DNA of 24,466 nucleotides, from assembly GCA_052117605.1 (NCBI GenBank), contig JBQKIT010000025.1; one strand, 5' to 3'. Below are positions 14,138-22,833 of this stretch, piece by piece. The notes beneath the pieces were generated by a model. The model was not told the DNA's origin, made no database searches, and saw only the letters and a program-made list of their open reading frames with translations. This DNA is from CAG-791 sp000431495. GTDB taxonomy: Bacteria > Bacillota > Clostridia > Lachnospirales > Lachnospiraceae. How positions within the stretch are numbered: the first letter of the stretch is position 1; the number at the start of each line of letters is the position of its first letter. A program made the translations under genes and the position numbers.

Positions 14138-15280
14138 ATGAAGAACAGGGGAATGAGCACAGTGATAACAGCTGTCCTGACTGCTGGTCTGCTGGCGGGA
14201 TGCGGCGCTTCGCAGGATGCGGGGACAGAGGTCTCTGAAGCAAGTACCGAAGAGGCATCTGTGGCTGAGACCGGAGAGACTGCTTCTGACACAGAGGAAG
14301 CAGAGGCAGAGACGGCTTCTGCCGAAGAAGGCGCGGTGACCGCGGATACGGAAAACGCAGATGCTGCGGACACCGTACTGGACTATGATGGAACCACGAT
14401 CCGCGTAGGCTCCCTCAAGGGACCGACCACAATGGGACTGGTCAATCTGATGAAGGCTTCGGATGAGGAAAGGTCGCAGGGAAAATATGAGTTTACGATG
14501 GCTTCGGATCCTTCGGAGATCGTAGCCTCCATTGCTTCCGGAGATCTTGATATTGCACTGGTTCCTGCAAACCTTGCGGCTACCCTTTACAACAAGACGA
14601 AGGGCGGAGTTTCCGTTCTGGATATCAATACACTCGGTGTTCTCTACTGTGTCACCGCCGATGAGAGCATCACATCCGTAAAGGACCTGTCCGGTAAAAC
14701 GGTCCTGACAACCGGTCAGGGAGCAACCCCGGAGTATGCGATGAACTATCTTCTGGACGCAAACGGCGTTGCGGACTGCACTCTGGAGTTCCACTCGGAG
14801 GCAAGCGAGATCGCCGCTCTTCTGAAGGAGGATCCGAACAGAATCGCTGTTCTTCCGCAGCCCTTTGTCACTGCGGCAGAAGCGCAGAATGATCAGCTGA
14901 AAACAGCCTTTTCTCTGACCGATGAGTGGGATAAGGTGACGGACAACGGCTCCCGCTTCCTGACAGGAGCAACGATTGTCCGGAAGGCCTTCCTGGAAGA
15001 GCACCCGGATGCCGCAGCAGTTTTTCTCAGGGAGCAGGAAGCGTCTGCGGATGAGGCCAATACCAATGTGGAGGGAACGGCTGCACTGGTTGCGGAATAC
15101 GGCATCATTGAGAAGGCACCCATTGCACAGAAGGCGCTTCCTTACTGCAACATTGTGTGCATCACAGGCGAAGATATGAAGACGGCACTGTCCGGTTATC
15201 TGGAGGTTCTGTATCAGGCAGATCCGTCCTCTGTCGGCGGAAGTCTTCCGGCGGATGACTTTTATGACATCGCCGATTGA
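14138..15280 (+). CDS. ABC transporter substrate-binding lipoprotein, NMT1/SsuA/ThiY-like
   Basis: The 380-residue lipoprotein has lipobox LLAG-Cys22, an acidic Ala/Glu/Thr linker to about residue 80, then a type-II binding fold starting TIRVGSLKGPTTMGLVNL. Segments such as IASGDLDIALVPANLAATLYN and VKDLSGKTVLTTGQGATPEYAM are typical of the NitT/TauT/thiamine-precursor group. The ligand cannot be assigned: aliphatic sulfonates, pyrimidine precursors or others are possible. The ATG follows AAAGGAGAGTGTTAC. It heads an operon with a permease, an ATPase and an [FeFe] hydrogenase gene. Confidence 0.9.
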   Translation: MKNRGMSTVITAVLTAGLLAGCGASQDAGTEVSEASTEEASVAETGETASDTEEAEAETASAEEGAVTADTENADAADTVLDYDGTTIRVGSLKGPTTMGLVNLMKASDEERSQGKYEFTMASDPSEIVASIASGDLDIALVPANLAATLYNKTKGGVSVLDINTLGVLYCVTADESITSVKDLSGKTVLTTGQGATPEYAMNYLLDANGVADCTLEFHSEASEIAALLKEDPNRIAVLPQPFVTAAEAQNDQLKTAFSLTDEWDKVTDNGSRFLTGATIVRKAFLEEHPDAAAVFLREQEASADEANTNVEGTAALVAEYGIIEKAPIAQKALPYCNIVCITGEDMKTALSGYLEVLYQADPSSVGGSLPADDFYDIAD

Positions 15281-15376
15281 GAGTTTCTGACCGGATCCTG
15301 AAGGCGGGACACTGCTGAAGAAGCGGCAGGCAGGTGAATGGTCTGATACAGAATTGGGGGGAAGAAAACAACCGTT

Positions 15377-16132
15377 ATGAAGAAAAAATTACTTATTGTT
15401 GCGGGATGGCTGGCCGCGTGGCAGCTGCTGTCTCTTCTGGTTCACAATCCGATCCTGATGGCGGGACCTGCAGAGACACTGCAGGCACTGGCAGAGCTGG
15501 CTGTGACCGTTGAATTCGGCGAAAGCCTTGCGTTTTCGTTTCTCCGGATCGTTGGTGGATTTCTTACAGGATCGGCAGCAGGAATTCTCCTGGCATATCT
15601 GGCGGACCGGAAGAAGCTTCTCGGGGAGATATTATCTCCTCTGGTGACGGTTCTGAAGTCTGTGCCGGTGGCAAGCTTTATCATTCTTGCGCTGATCTGG
15701 TTTGGCTCAGGGGCTCTGTCCTTTGTCATCAGCTTTCTGGTTGTTTTCCCGATTCTGTATCTGAACACGCAGCAGGGGCTGCAGAGCCTGGATGAAAAGC
15801 TTCTGGAGATGGCGGAGGTTTTTCACATTCCGTCCGCCTCGAGACTGAAATATATTGTTCTGCCCGGGGTTTATCCCTTCCTGCAGAGCGGCTTTGCGCT
15901 TGCGCTCGGAATGAGCTGGAAGAGCGGAGTTGCCGCGGAGCTGATCGGGCAGTATAAGCTGAGCATCGGCAACCAGCTGTACATGGACAAGATCACGCTG
16001 GATACGGCAGGCGTTTTTGCCTGGACCGTGGTGATTCTTCTGGTCAGCTGGCTGTTTGAAAAGGCGTTTCTGGCATTGCTTCGGCTGGCCGGGAGCAGGA
16101 CCATCAGGGAAGGAGGGAAGGCGGAGAAATGA
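15377..16132 (+). CDS. ABC transporter permease, SsuC/ThiX-like
   Basis: The 251-residue membrane protein has about six membrane segments and the SsuC-type cytoplasmic loop EMAEVFHIPSASRLKYIVLP. It is the membrane channel for the binding protein encoded 97 bases upstream. The start ATG is preceded by a G-rich stretch about 14 bases away, farther than usual. The last four bases (ATGA) overlap the ATPase gene. Confidence 0.92.
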   Translation: MKKKLLIVAGWLAAWQLLSLLVHNPILMAGPAETLQALAELAVTVEFGESLAFSFLRIVGGFLTGSAAGILLAYLADRKKLLGEILSPLVTVLKSVPVASFIILALIWFGSGALSFVISFLVVFPILYLNTQQGLQSLDEKLLEMAEVFHIPSASRLKYIVLPGVYPFLQSGFALALGMSWKSGVAAELIGQYKLSIGNQLYMDKITLDTAGVFAWTVVILLVSWLFEKAFLALLRLAGSRTIREGGKAEK

Positions 16133-16710
16133 CGATTGAAGCAGAGCATCTGTTCAAAAGCTATGACGGGAAGAACGTTCTGAACGATTTCTCCCTTGAT
16201 ATTTCTTCGGATTCTTCCTACGCAATTACAGGGGAGTCCGGTGCAGGGAAAACAACCTTCCTCCGGATTCTTCTCGGGCTGGAAAAGCCCGATCAGGGAA
16301 GAGTACGGCTTCTGGGAGATTATAAGTACTCCAGGGTGAACGCCGGAGTTGTTTTTCAGGAGGATCGCCTGTGCGAGGCGTTTTCTGCGGTGGACAATGT
16401 GGCGATGGTCAGCAGAAAGCTGTCTCCCCGCATTGCAAGGGAGGAGCTGGAGAAGCTTCTTCCTGCCGATCAGCTGGATAAGCCTGTGTGTGAATTATCC
16501 GGCGGAATGCGGCGCAGAGTATGCATAATACGTGCCTGCATTGTGCCTTCTGATGTTATAATTATGGATGAGCCGTTTACGGGTCTGGATGAAGAGAACC
16601 GGAAGAACTGCATCCGGTATATCCGGAGCATTCAGGGGACAACACCGCTTGTGATCACGGCGCATTCACTGGAGGGTCTTGATTTCTGCAAGGCGATTCC
16701 AATTCATTGA
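16129..16710 (+). CDS. ABC transporter ATPase, SsuB-like, short form
   Basis: The 193-residue ATPase keeps the full catalytic core: Walker A GESGAGKT (35-42), Q-loop Gln77, signature LSGGM (123-127), Walker B with Asp147-Glu148, D-loop and switch His179. It stops 14 residues after the switch, while SsuB/TauB relatives usually reach 240-260 residues. The missing part is the C-terminal extension, so it should still hydrolyse ATP. No sign of a frameshift was seen just past the stop, so it may be a natural short form. Confidence 0.92.
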   Translation: MTIEAEHLFKSYDGKNVLNDFSLDISSDSSYAITGESGAGKTTFLRILLGLEKPDQGRVRLLGDYKYSRVNAGVVFQEDRLCEAFSAVDNVAMVSRKLSPRIAREELEKLLPADQLDKPVCELSGGMRRRVCIIRACIVPSDVIIMDEPFTGLDEENRKNCIRYIRSIQGTTPLVITAHSLEGLDFCKAIPIH

Positions 16711-16737
16711 ATTCATTGAAAAAGAAAGGGTTTCATT

Positions 16738-18213
16738 ATGGTAACGAGTGACAAGGGGTTAGTGAGTTACAAACACAAGGTCATGGAGGAGGTTGCACGC
16801 CTTGCATGGGATGGCGATCTTGACGCAGAGCACAAGGAAGAGCTTGTTTACAAGCTGATTCCCGGTCCGAGACCGACCTATCGCTGCTGCATCTATAAGG
16901 AACGTGAAATTACAAGACAGAGAATCCGTCTTTCCTGCGCACAGAACACGATGGGAAATCCGGATACGACGAATGTGGTTCAGGTTATCAAGCCTGCCTG
17001 CGACGACTGCCCGCTTTCTGCTTATGCAGTGACAGACAACTGCCGTCTCTGTCTTGGAAAGGCCTGTCTGAATTCCTGTAAGTTTGGTGCAATTTCCGTT
17101 GGTGAATTCCGTACGCACATTGATCCCAACAAGTGCAAGGAGTGCGGTATGTGCGCACAGGCATGTCCTTATGGCGCAATCGTGCACCTGGTTCGCCCCT
17201 GCAAGAAGGCATGTCCGGTCGGAGCCATTACCTTCGACGAGAATGGCTACTGCGAAATCGATGAGTCCAAGTGCATCAGCTGCGGTCACTGCATTCACAG
17301 CTGCCCGTTCGGCGCAATCGGATCCAAGACCTATCTGACGAAGATCATTGAGCACATCAAGAACGGCGAAGAAGTATACGCAATGTGCGCTCCGGCAACC
17401 GAGGGACAGTTCGGTGAGGATATCAGCATGGCTGCCATCCGCGAGGCACTGAAGAAGATCGGCTTTACCGATATGATCGAGGTCGGCCTTGGCGGAGATA
17501 TGACCGCAGCATACGAGGCCGCAGAGTGGAGCGAGGCGATGAAGGAAGGCAAGAAGATGACCACCTCCTGCTGCCCTGCCTTCATCAACATGATGCGCAA
17601 GCACTTCCCGGAGCAGTTCGAGAACAACATGTCGAGCACGGTTTCTCCGATGTGCGCAATCTCCCGTATGCTCAAGGCAGAGCACCCCGGCTGCATCACT
17701 GTTTTCGTCGGACCCTGCATTGCCAAGAAGAGCGAGGCAGAGGACAAGAGTGTACCGGACAACGCAGATTACGTGGTAACCTACGGGGAAATCCGTGCAC
17801 TGCTTCGTTCCAGAGACGTAGAGGTTGTTCCGGTAGAGGAGAACTATCAGGAGTCCTCTATCTACGGCAAGCGCTTTGCAACCAGCGGAGGCGTAGCAGC
17901 AGCTGTTGTTGAGGTTATGAAGGAGCGGGGCGAGGATACCGCGAATATCAAGCTCAGAAAGGCAGCAGGCGGACAGGATTGCCGCACCGCACTGACGCTT
18001 CTGAAGGCCGGAAGACTTCCGGAAGACTTCATCGAAGGCATGGTCTGCCCCGGCGGCTGCGTTGGCGGCCCGTCCCGTCATAAGACAGAGATTGAGATCA
18101 AGAAGGCAAGAGAAGGCCTGCTTGCAAAGGCAGACGGCCGTCAGGTCCTTGAGAACATCAAGAACTATCCGATGGATAAGTTCAGCATGCACCGCGACGG
18201 ACACATGGAATAA
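16738..18213 (+). CDS. Monomeric [FeFe] hydrogenase, group B-like
   Basis: The 491-residue protein is an iron-only hydrogenase that should couple proton reduction or H2 oxidation to an electron carrier. The N-terminal third has Cys-rich ferredoxin-type motifs: CRLCLGKACLNSC, CKECGMCAQACPYGA, and CISCGHCIHSCPFGA. The H-cluster motifs are TSCCPAF (Cys278 proton-transfer position, Cys279 ligand), GPCIAKK (Cys327) and CPGGCVGGP (Cys437, Cys441). GPC and the short CPGGCVGGP point to group B rather than the MPC form of group A. It starts 27 bases after the ATPase gene with AGAAAGGG. The maturases HydE, HydF and HydG are not in the window. Confidence 0.92.
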   Translation: MVTSDKGLVSYKHKVMEEVARLAWDGDLDAEHKEELVYKLIPGPRPTYRCCIYKEREITRQRIRLSCAQNTMGNPDTTNVVQVIKPACDDCPLSAYAVTDNCRLCLGKACLNSCKFGAISVGEFRTHIDPNKCKECGMCAQACPYGAIVHLVRPCKKACPVGAITFDENGYCEIDESKCISCGHCIHSCPFGAIGSKTYLTKIIEHIKNGEEVYAMCAPATEGQFGEDISMAAIREALKKIGFTDMIEVGLGGDMTAAYEAAEWSEAMKEGKKMTTSCCPAFINMMRKHFPEQFENNMSSTVSPMCAISRMLKAEHPGCITVFVGPCIAKKSEAEDKSVPDNADYVVTYGEIRALLRSRDVEVVPVEENYQESSIYGKRFATSGGVAAAVVEVMKERGEDTANIKLRKAAGGQDCRTALTLLKAGRLPEDFIEGMVCPGGCVGGPSRHKTEIEIKKAREGLLAKADGRQVLENIKNYPMDKFSMHRDGHME

Positions 18214-18257
18214 GCAAAGACGTACAGCGTTTACGAGATGGAGCACGTTGATACGGA

Positions 18258-18305
18258 GAATACAGAAGGCTGCATACCTTTTCAGGTATGCAGCCTTCTG
18301 TATTC
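18258..18305. terminator. 22-bp perfect hairpin between convergent genes
   Basis: Arms 18258-18279 and 18284-18305 pair perfectly around a 4-base loop. The hairpin follows the hydrogenase gene by about 45 bases. Its right arm is the last eight codons of the response regulator gene on the other strand, whose TGA falls at the loop. Neither side has a strong T run, although both are followed by T-rich bases if the stem is read shorter. It is likely a shared bidirectional transcript end or 3' stabiliser. Confidence 0.65.
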
Positions 18306-19022
18306 ACTTGGCGTCATGCTCATGCAGTTCCGAAAGGCTTTGGAGAAATAATTGTTGTCCGGATATCCGACGCGGGTGGAAATGTCAGAGATCGGGATGG
18401 AGGGATCCTTCAAAAGCTCCGCTGCGCGCTTCATGCGGACGGCGGTCAGGTATTCATAGATTCCGATCTGAAACCTGGATTTAAACAGGCGGGAGAGATA
18501 TTCCCTGGAGAAGAAATATTTGTCGGCAAAATCCTGAAGCCGCATGTTGTCGGCATAGTTTGTCTCGATCGTATCGTGAATAAGATCCACCACCGCTGAA
18601 GCGGAGAGAGAAGCTTCCGGCGTCTCATCGGAGGAAAAATCCTCTTCCGGAAAGCGGGCCGTCATCACGCGGCGGATGGCTTCATTCAGCTCATCCGGAA
18701 CCACCGGCTTTAACAGATAATCCGAAGCACCGTAATGAATCGCACTCTGTGCGTACGAAAAGTCATCATAGCCGCTGATGACGATAAAGGCGGTGTGCGA
18801 ATTTCTTGCAGAGGCCTGGCGAAGAAACTCCGTGCCATCCATCACCGGCATCTTCATATCAACAAAAACAAGATCCGGATGAAGCTCCGACAAAAGTGCA
18901 AGAGCCTCTTTTCCATCCGAAGCATAAAATGGCTGATCCAGATGCCATTTTGACCAGTGTCCGAGCTTGCTGATCGCAATGCGGACCGGCTTTTCATCGT
19001 CAACAATCATTACTTTATGCAT
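18282..19022 (-). CDS. AraC-family response regulator, YesN-type
   Basis: The 246-residue protein has a receiver domain (1-120) with acidic pocket Asp8-Asp9, phospho-acceptor Asp55 in FVDMKMP and Lys in LLKPV. The C-terminal AraC-type pair of helix-turn-helix units starts near 150, with YFSREYLSRLFK and ISDISTRVGYPDNNYFSKAF. It should bind promoter DNA when phosphorylated by the kinase encoded upstream. ATG 19022 is chosen since AAAGG lies nine bases upstream; ATG 19031 directly abuts that site. It overlaps the kinase gene by 13 bases. The likely target is the divergent sugar importer operon. Confidence 0.93.
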   Translation of the reverse strand: MHKVMIVDDEKPVRIAISKLGHWSKWHLDQPFYASDGKEALALLSELHPDLVFVDMKMPVMDGTEFLRQASARNSHTAFIVISGYDDFSYAQSAIHYGASDYLLKPVVPDELNEAIRRVMTARFPEEDFSSDETPEASLSASAVVDLIHDTIETNYADNMRLQDFADKYFFSREYLSRLFKSRFQIGIYEYLTAVRMKRAAELLKDPSIPISDISTRVGYPDNNYFSKAFRNCMSMTPSEYRRLHT

Positions 19023-20815
19023 CTGTCCCATCCTTTCTGATCCGGCTGAAGGAGGAGCGTCACACAGGTGAAGTGGTCATCTTTGCCGCTGCTGCTCTCA
19101 ATCTGGATATCCGCCCGATTGTCATACATGATTTTCAAACGACTGTATAAGTTCAGAAGACCAATGCCGGAAGAATTTCCCGGACGATAGGAGCGCAGCT
19201 GACTTATGACTTCGGAAAGCCGCTTGCTGCTCATTCCCGCACCGTCATCACGGACCCGGATCACAAGCGTATCCGCCTGGCGGAATACATCGATTTCAAG
19301 GGACAGCTGTTTGACGTCGCCTGCAAGGCCGTATTTGATGGAATTCTCAACGATGAGCTGCAGGCTGCACTTGGGAATCTGCAGCGCAAGAAGCGAATGG
19401 TCGATTCTTCGTGTGACCTGAAGCCGGTCATCCATGCGGAGCTTTTGAAGCTCGATGTAGTTGTCGGTGAAGCGAAGCTCCTCAGACAGAGGGACCTCAT
19501 TCGAGCCGTTGATGGAATAGCGCATGTTGGCGGCAAGCCGGGTGATCATGTCATAGAGCTTTGGCTCATCATTCATCAGAGCCTCCGAGCCGATGGCCTG
19601 CAGTGTGTTGTAGAGAAAATGAGGATTGACCTGGGCCTCCAGAGCCGCGATGCGGGCATTTTTCTCGTTCAGGGAAGCAATCAGATTGTCATTGACGAGA
19701 CGGTCGATGTGCTCTGACATATCGTTGAAGGAGCGGCCAAGCTCCGCAGTTTCCAGACAGCGGCCGATGTTGATTTTCGGATAGTGACCGGAGCCGATCT
19801 GACTTTGAAAATCAGCCAGAGCGGACAAGGGAGCGGTCAGATACCGGATCAGCAGGAAGGAGAGCAGCAGCGAGATGGTCAGGAACAGAAGCCCCTGCAG
19901 AAAAGAAAAGCGCTGGATGCTGTGAAGCTCTCCGGTAATGGAGGAAAGCGGCGTAAAGGCAGCAAGGGTCATTCCCGAAGCTTCGTCGGATTCGGATACC
20001 AGAAGATATTTTTCTCCCTCCAGCTCAATCACGGCCCCTCCGGAACGGATGGATGAGGAGAGAACCGAGGGAGTCAGAAGGTGAGAAAGACCGTTCTGCA
20101 TTTCTTCCGGGGCGCTGCTGTACAGAAAACTTCCATCCTGATTGAACAGTGCAATGAACTGTCCATCGAAGCCGGAGGACATGACGCCCTTGTCCACCTC
20201 AATGGTGACAAGGGCAATGGGCTTTCCGTCACTGATCCGGATGATGGTATGGGAGAAAGAAAGAAGAGCGGCTTCGTTGTCGGATGGAAAAACAGCATAG
20301 TGAAGCGGAGAAGAGAGGCATTCCAGGTATGCCGGATCTTCTTCGGAAAACTGCTGCGCCGTAATTTTCATTCTTTCATCGGAGCCGGAGCGTCCGATCC
20401 GGAGATTCTGGTGAAACATGGAAATCTGATAGGAAAGAAGGTCGGTGCGGGAGTAAAAGTAGAGCCCTACCTTCTTCTGCAGCTCACCGATCCGCTGGCT
20501 GTCCAGAGGATTGGGATTCAGAAGATCGTTGTAGAACTCGGAATCATATACCGGAAGAACACAGAAATCAGAGAGATCGGCAAAATACTGATCCAGATTC
20601 TGAAGCTTCAGATGGATCAGCTGCGAGGTGGCTTGGTTCTGACGGCGGATGGCATTCTCCGTCCCCCAGCGGTAATTGGAAAAGGAAAGAAGAAACGTCA
20701 GGATGAGAAGGGATGCTGTCATCAGCAGGGTAAAGGTCAGCCACAGCGGTGTACGGTTCATCAGAGCGCGGATTTTCGCCTTATGGAATTGTCGGGATTG
20801 TCTCTGCTTGTCCAT
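19010..20815 (-). CDS. Sensor histidine kinase, YesM-type
   Basis: The 601-residue membrane kinase has one membrane segment near residues 25-45, an outside sensor region to about 300, a second membrane segment, then HAMP, the His_kinase domain with phospho-acceptor His399 in QVNPHFLYNTLQ, and an ATPase domain with LIVENSIKYGL and RDDGAGM and GIGLLNLYSRL. It probably senses an extracellular sugar or a binding protein. The open frame runs to 20902, but a promoter at 20889-20916 would start transcription near 20882, so the ATG at 20815 is preferred; the ribosome site there is weak. ATG 20761 is a further option. Confidence 0.92.
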   Translation of the reverse strand: MDKQRQSRQFHKAKIRALMNRTPLWLTFTLLMTASLLILTFLLSFSNYRWGTENAIRRQNQATSQLIHLKLQNLDQYFADLSDFCVLPVYDSEFYNDLLNPNPLDSQRIGELQKKVGLYFYSRTDLLSYQISMFHQNLRIGRSGSDERMKITAQQFSEEDPAYLECLSSPLHYAVFPSDNEAALLSFSHTIIRISDGKPIALVTIEVDKGVMSSGFDGQFIALFNQDGSFLYSSAPEEMQNGLSHLLTPSVLSSSIRSGGAVIELEGEKYLLVSESDEASGMTLAAFTPLSSITGELHSIQRFSFLQGLLFLTISLLLSFLLIRYLTAPLSALADFQSQIGSGHYPKINIGRCLETAELGRSFNDMSEHIDRLVNDNLIASLNEKNARIAALEAQVNPHFLYNTLQAIGSEALMNDEPKLYDMITRLAANMRYSINGSNEVPLSEELRFTDNYIELQKLRMDDRLQVTRRIDHSLLALQIPKCSLQLIVENSIKYGLAGDVKQLSLEIDVFRQADTLVIRVRDDGAGMSSKRLSEVISQLRSYRPGNSSGIGLLNLYSRLKIMYDNRADIQIESSSGKDDHFTCVTLLLQPDQKGWDRCIK

Positions 20816-20888
20816 GCTGATTATTGTATACCTTGCAAATACAAACGGTAAATAAAAGAATTGAAACCGTGCAGAATACAGGAAAATA

Positions 20889-20916
20889 TTCATAGGTTCC
20901 ACACGAAATATGTCAA
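20889..20916 (-). promoter_or_regulatory. Probable promoter of the sensor kinase-regulator operon
   Basis: On the minus strand TTGACA (20916 to 20911) and TATGAA (20894 to 20889) are 16 bases apart. The consensus -35 makes it credible. A second, weaker pair (TTTACC and TATACA, 16 bases apart) lies nearer the start codon. Confidence 0.55.
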
Positions 20917-20947
20917 TAATTTACAGTTACAAGATCATAAATCTCCA

Positions 20948-20976
20948 TTTATCCGTCAGAACGATGAGAATAAAAT
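20948..20976 (+). promoter_or_regulatory. Possible promoter of the second sugar importer operon
   Basis: TTTATC (20948-20953) and TAAAAT (20971-20976) with a 17-base spacer lie about 50 bases before the permease start. The -35 box is poor, as would fit a promoter needing the divergently encoded AraC-type activator. Confidence 0.35.
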
Positions 20977-21024
20977 AATTTCATGCTGATGAATGTCAGG
21001 AAAGGCAGCGGAAAGGAGACGGGA

Positions 21025-21912
21025 ATGGGAATATCGAGACGAAAACGAAAGGAAAGAAGAGAGAACTTCCTCTTTACAATTCCTTCGGTCATTCTGGTAG
21101 TCATGATGATGTATATTCCGTTTGTCATGAGCGGATTTTATTCCCTCACACAATGGAACGGGATTGCAAAGGAGCCGGTCTTTATCGGACTGGAGAATTT
21201 CCGGACGATTTTTTCCGGAACCTCGGATTTCCTTCCGGCTCTGTGGTTTACCATCCGCTACACGCTTCTGTTCGTGATTTTCTCAAATGTCATTGCTCTG
21301 GCACTTGCTGTTGCGCTGACGAAGAAATTCCGGATGGCAAACGTATACCGCGGACTGTTCTTCATTCCTTACATCATGAGCATGACTGTGGTCGGCTTTA
21401 TCTGGAAGTTTATTTTTACCTCCGGATTTAAGTCCCTGTATGCGGCAACCGGCTGGGGCTTATGGAATTTATCCTGGCTGGGAGATCCGAAGATCGTATT
21501 TTTCTCGGTGGTTCTGGTTGGCGTCTGGCAGTCACTTGGCTTTTACATTGTCCTGTACATCGCAGGACTGCAGGCAGTGCCGACCGACGTTCTGGAGGCC
21601 GCCTACGTAGACGGAGCGGGGAAGGCCCAGACCTTCTTCAAGGTCACGCTCCCGCTTCTGGGGCCGTCCATGACAACCTGCGTGTTTATGTCACTGACCA
21701 ACGGACTGAAGGTATTCGATATCATTCTGGCCCTGACCAAGGGAGGCCCCGGAAGGGCAAGCTACAGTGCGACGCTTCAGATCTACAATGAGGCCTTCAC
21801 GAACAATAACTTCGGCCTTGGCTCTGCGGAAGCCATTCTGTACTTCCTGTTTGTACTGGTGATTACACAGCTGGTGCTGAAGGGAATGAGCCGGAAGGAG
21901 GTGGATCTGTGA
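21025..21912 (+). CDS. Sugar ABC transporter permease, MsmF/UgpA-like
   Basis: The 295-residue permease starts with a basic tail (residues 4-14), has six predicted membrane segments, and carries the EAA loop EAAYVDGAGKAQTFFKVTLP (191-210). ATG 21025 is chosen because GGAAAGGAGA sits five bases upstream; the frame is open to 20983 but has no ribosome site. It belongs to the carbohydrate uptake 1 group. Its stop overlaps the next start. Confidence 0.93.
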   Translation: MGISRRKRKERRENFLFTIPSVILVVMMMYIPFVMSGFYSLTQWNGIAKEPVFIGLENFRTIFSGTSDFLPALWFTIRYTLLFVIFSNVIALALAVALTKKFRMANVYRGLFFIPYIMSMTVVGFIWKFIFTSGFKSLYAATGWGLWNLSWLGDPKIVFFSVVLVGVWQSLGFYIVLYIAGLQAVPTDVLEAAYVDGAGKAQTFFKVTLPLLGPSMTTCVFMSLTNGLKVFDIILALTKGGPGRASYSATLQIYNEAFTNNNFGLGSAEAILYFLFVLVITQLVLKGMSRKEVDL

Positions 21913-22751
21913 TGACACGCCATACCAGAAGAATCCTCGGAAAGACTGTCCTCATTGTGATCCTGACGGCGGCAGCCATTCTGTACATCTATCCGGTGTT
22001 TCTGATGTTTGTCAATTCCTTCAAGCCCTTCGGAGAGGTGATTGCAGATCCGATTGCGCTTCCGAAGGCACCGACCTTTGACAACTACACCTACGTTGCG
22101 GATAAGATCCATTATTTCAAGCTTCTCGGAAACAATGTGATGATTACTGCAATCGGAATTGTCGGAATCCTGTTCTTCTCTTCCCTGGCAGCTTACATCT
22201 GTGACCGGAGAAGGACGAAGTACACCGGACTTGTTTACACACTTTTGATCACGCCGATGCTGATTCCGTTCCAGACCATTATGATTACGCTCCTTAAGGC
22301 AATGAGCGTGATCCGTTTGTCGGGATCCCGCGTGGGCCTTGGCATACAGTATTGGGGCTTCGGCATCCCGATGGCAGTCTTCATTTTCTATAATTTTATG
22401 AAGACGATTCCAAAGGAGCTGGATGAAAGTGCACAGATTGACGGGGCATCGACGATGCGGACCTTTATCTCCGTGATTTTCCCGCTTCTTAAGTCGGTGA
22501 CGGTAACCGTGCTGGTGCTGGATGTGATGTGGATCTGGAATGATTTCCTGCTTCCGCTTCTTATGGTCAATGCGAGCAATACAACGAAGACGCTGGTTCT
22601 TGCAGCATATACCTTTGTCGGTCAGATGAATACACAGTGGCAGTACGCGATGACCGGCATGGTGCTTGCGGTCTTCCCGTCGATTCTGGTTTTCATTTTC
22701 CTGCAGAAATACATCGTGGAGGGAGTCGTAGCAGGAGCGGTAAAAGGATAG
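21912..22751 (+). CDS. Sugar ABC transporter permease, MsmG/UgpE-like
   Basis: The 279-residue permease partners the preceding one. It has six predicted membrane segments. The EAA loop is the variant DESAQIDGASTMRTFISVIFP (ESA at 172-174). The C-terminus QKYIVEGVVAGAVKG is typical. ATG 21912 shares its A with the previous TGA; AAGGAGG is ten bases upstream. A GTG at 21909 is possible. Confidence 0.93.
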   Translation: MTRHTRRILGKTVLIVILTAAAILYIYPVFLMFVNSFKPFGEVIADPIALPKAPTFDNYTYVADKIHYFKLLGNNVMITAIGIVGILFFSSLAAYICDRRRTKYTGLVYTLLITPMLIPFQTIMITLLKAMSVIRLSGSRVGLGIQYWGFGIPMAVFIFYNFMKTIPKELDESAQIDGASTMRTFISVIFPLLKSVTVTVLVLDVMWIWNDFLLPLLMVNASNTTKTLVLAAYTFVGQMNTQWQYAMTGMVLAVFPSILVFIFLQKYIVEGVVAGAVKG

Positions 22752-22833
22752 AAGAAGACCGTCAGAATGTTCACAATTGCCCGGAAGACAGAAAGGTCCC
22801 GGGCGTTAAAGGGAGAAGTGAAAGGAGAGTACC

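Noticed and set aside
20816..20902. N-terminal extension of the sensor kinase to 20902
   Set aside because: The likely promoter lies within this stretch, so the extension would not be transcribed. It would also add a second hydrophobic stretch not usual in YesM-type kinases.
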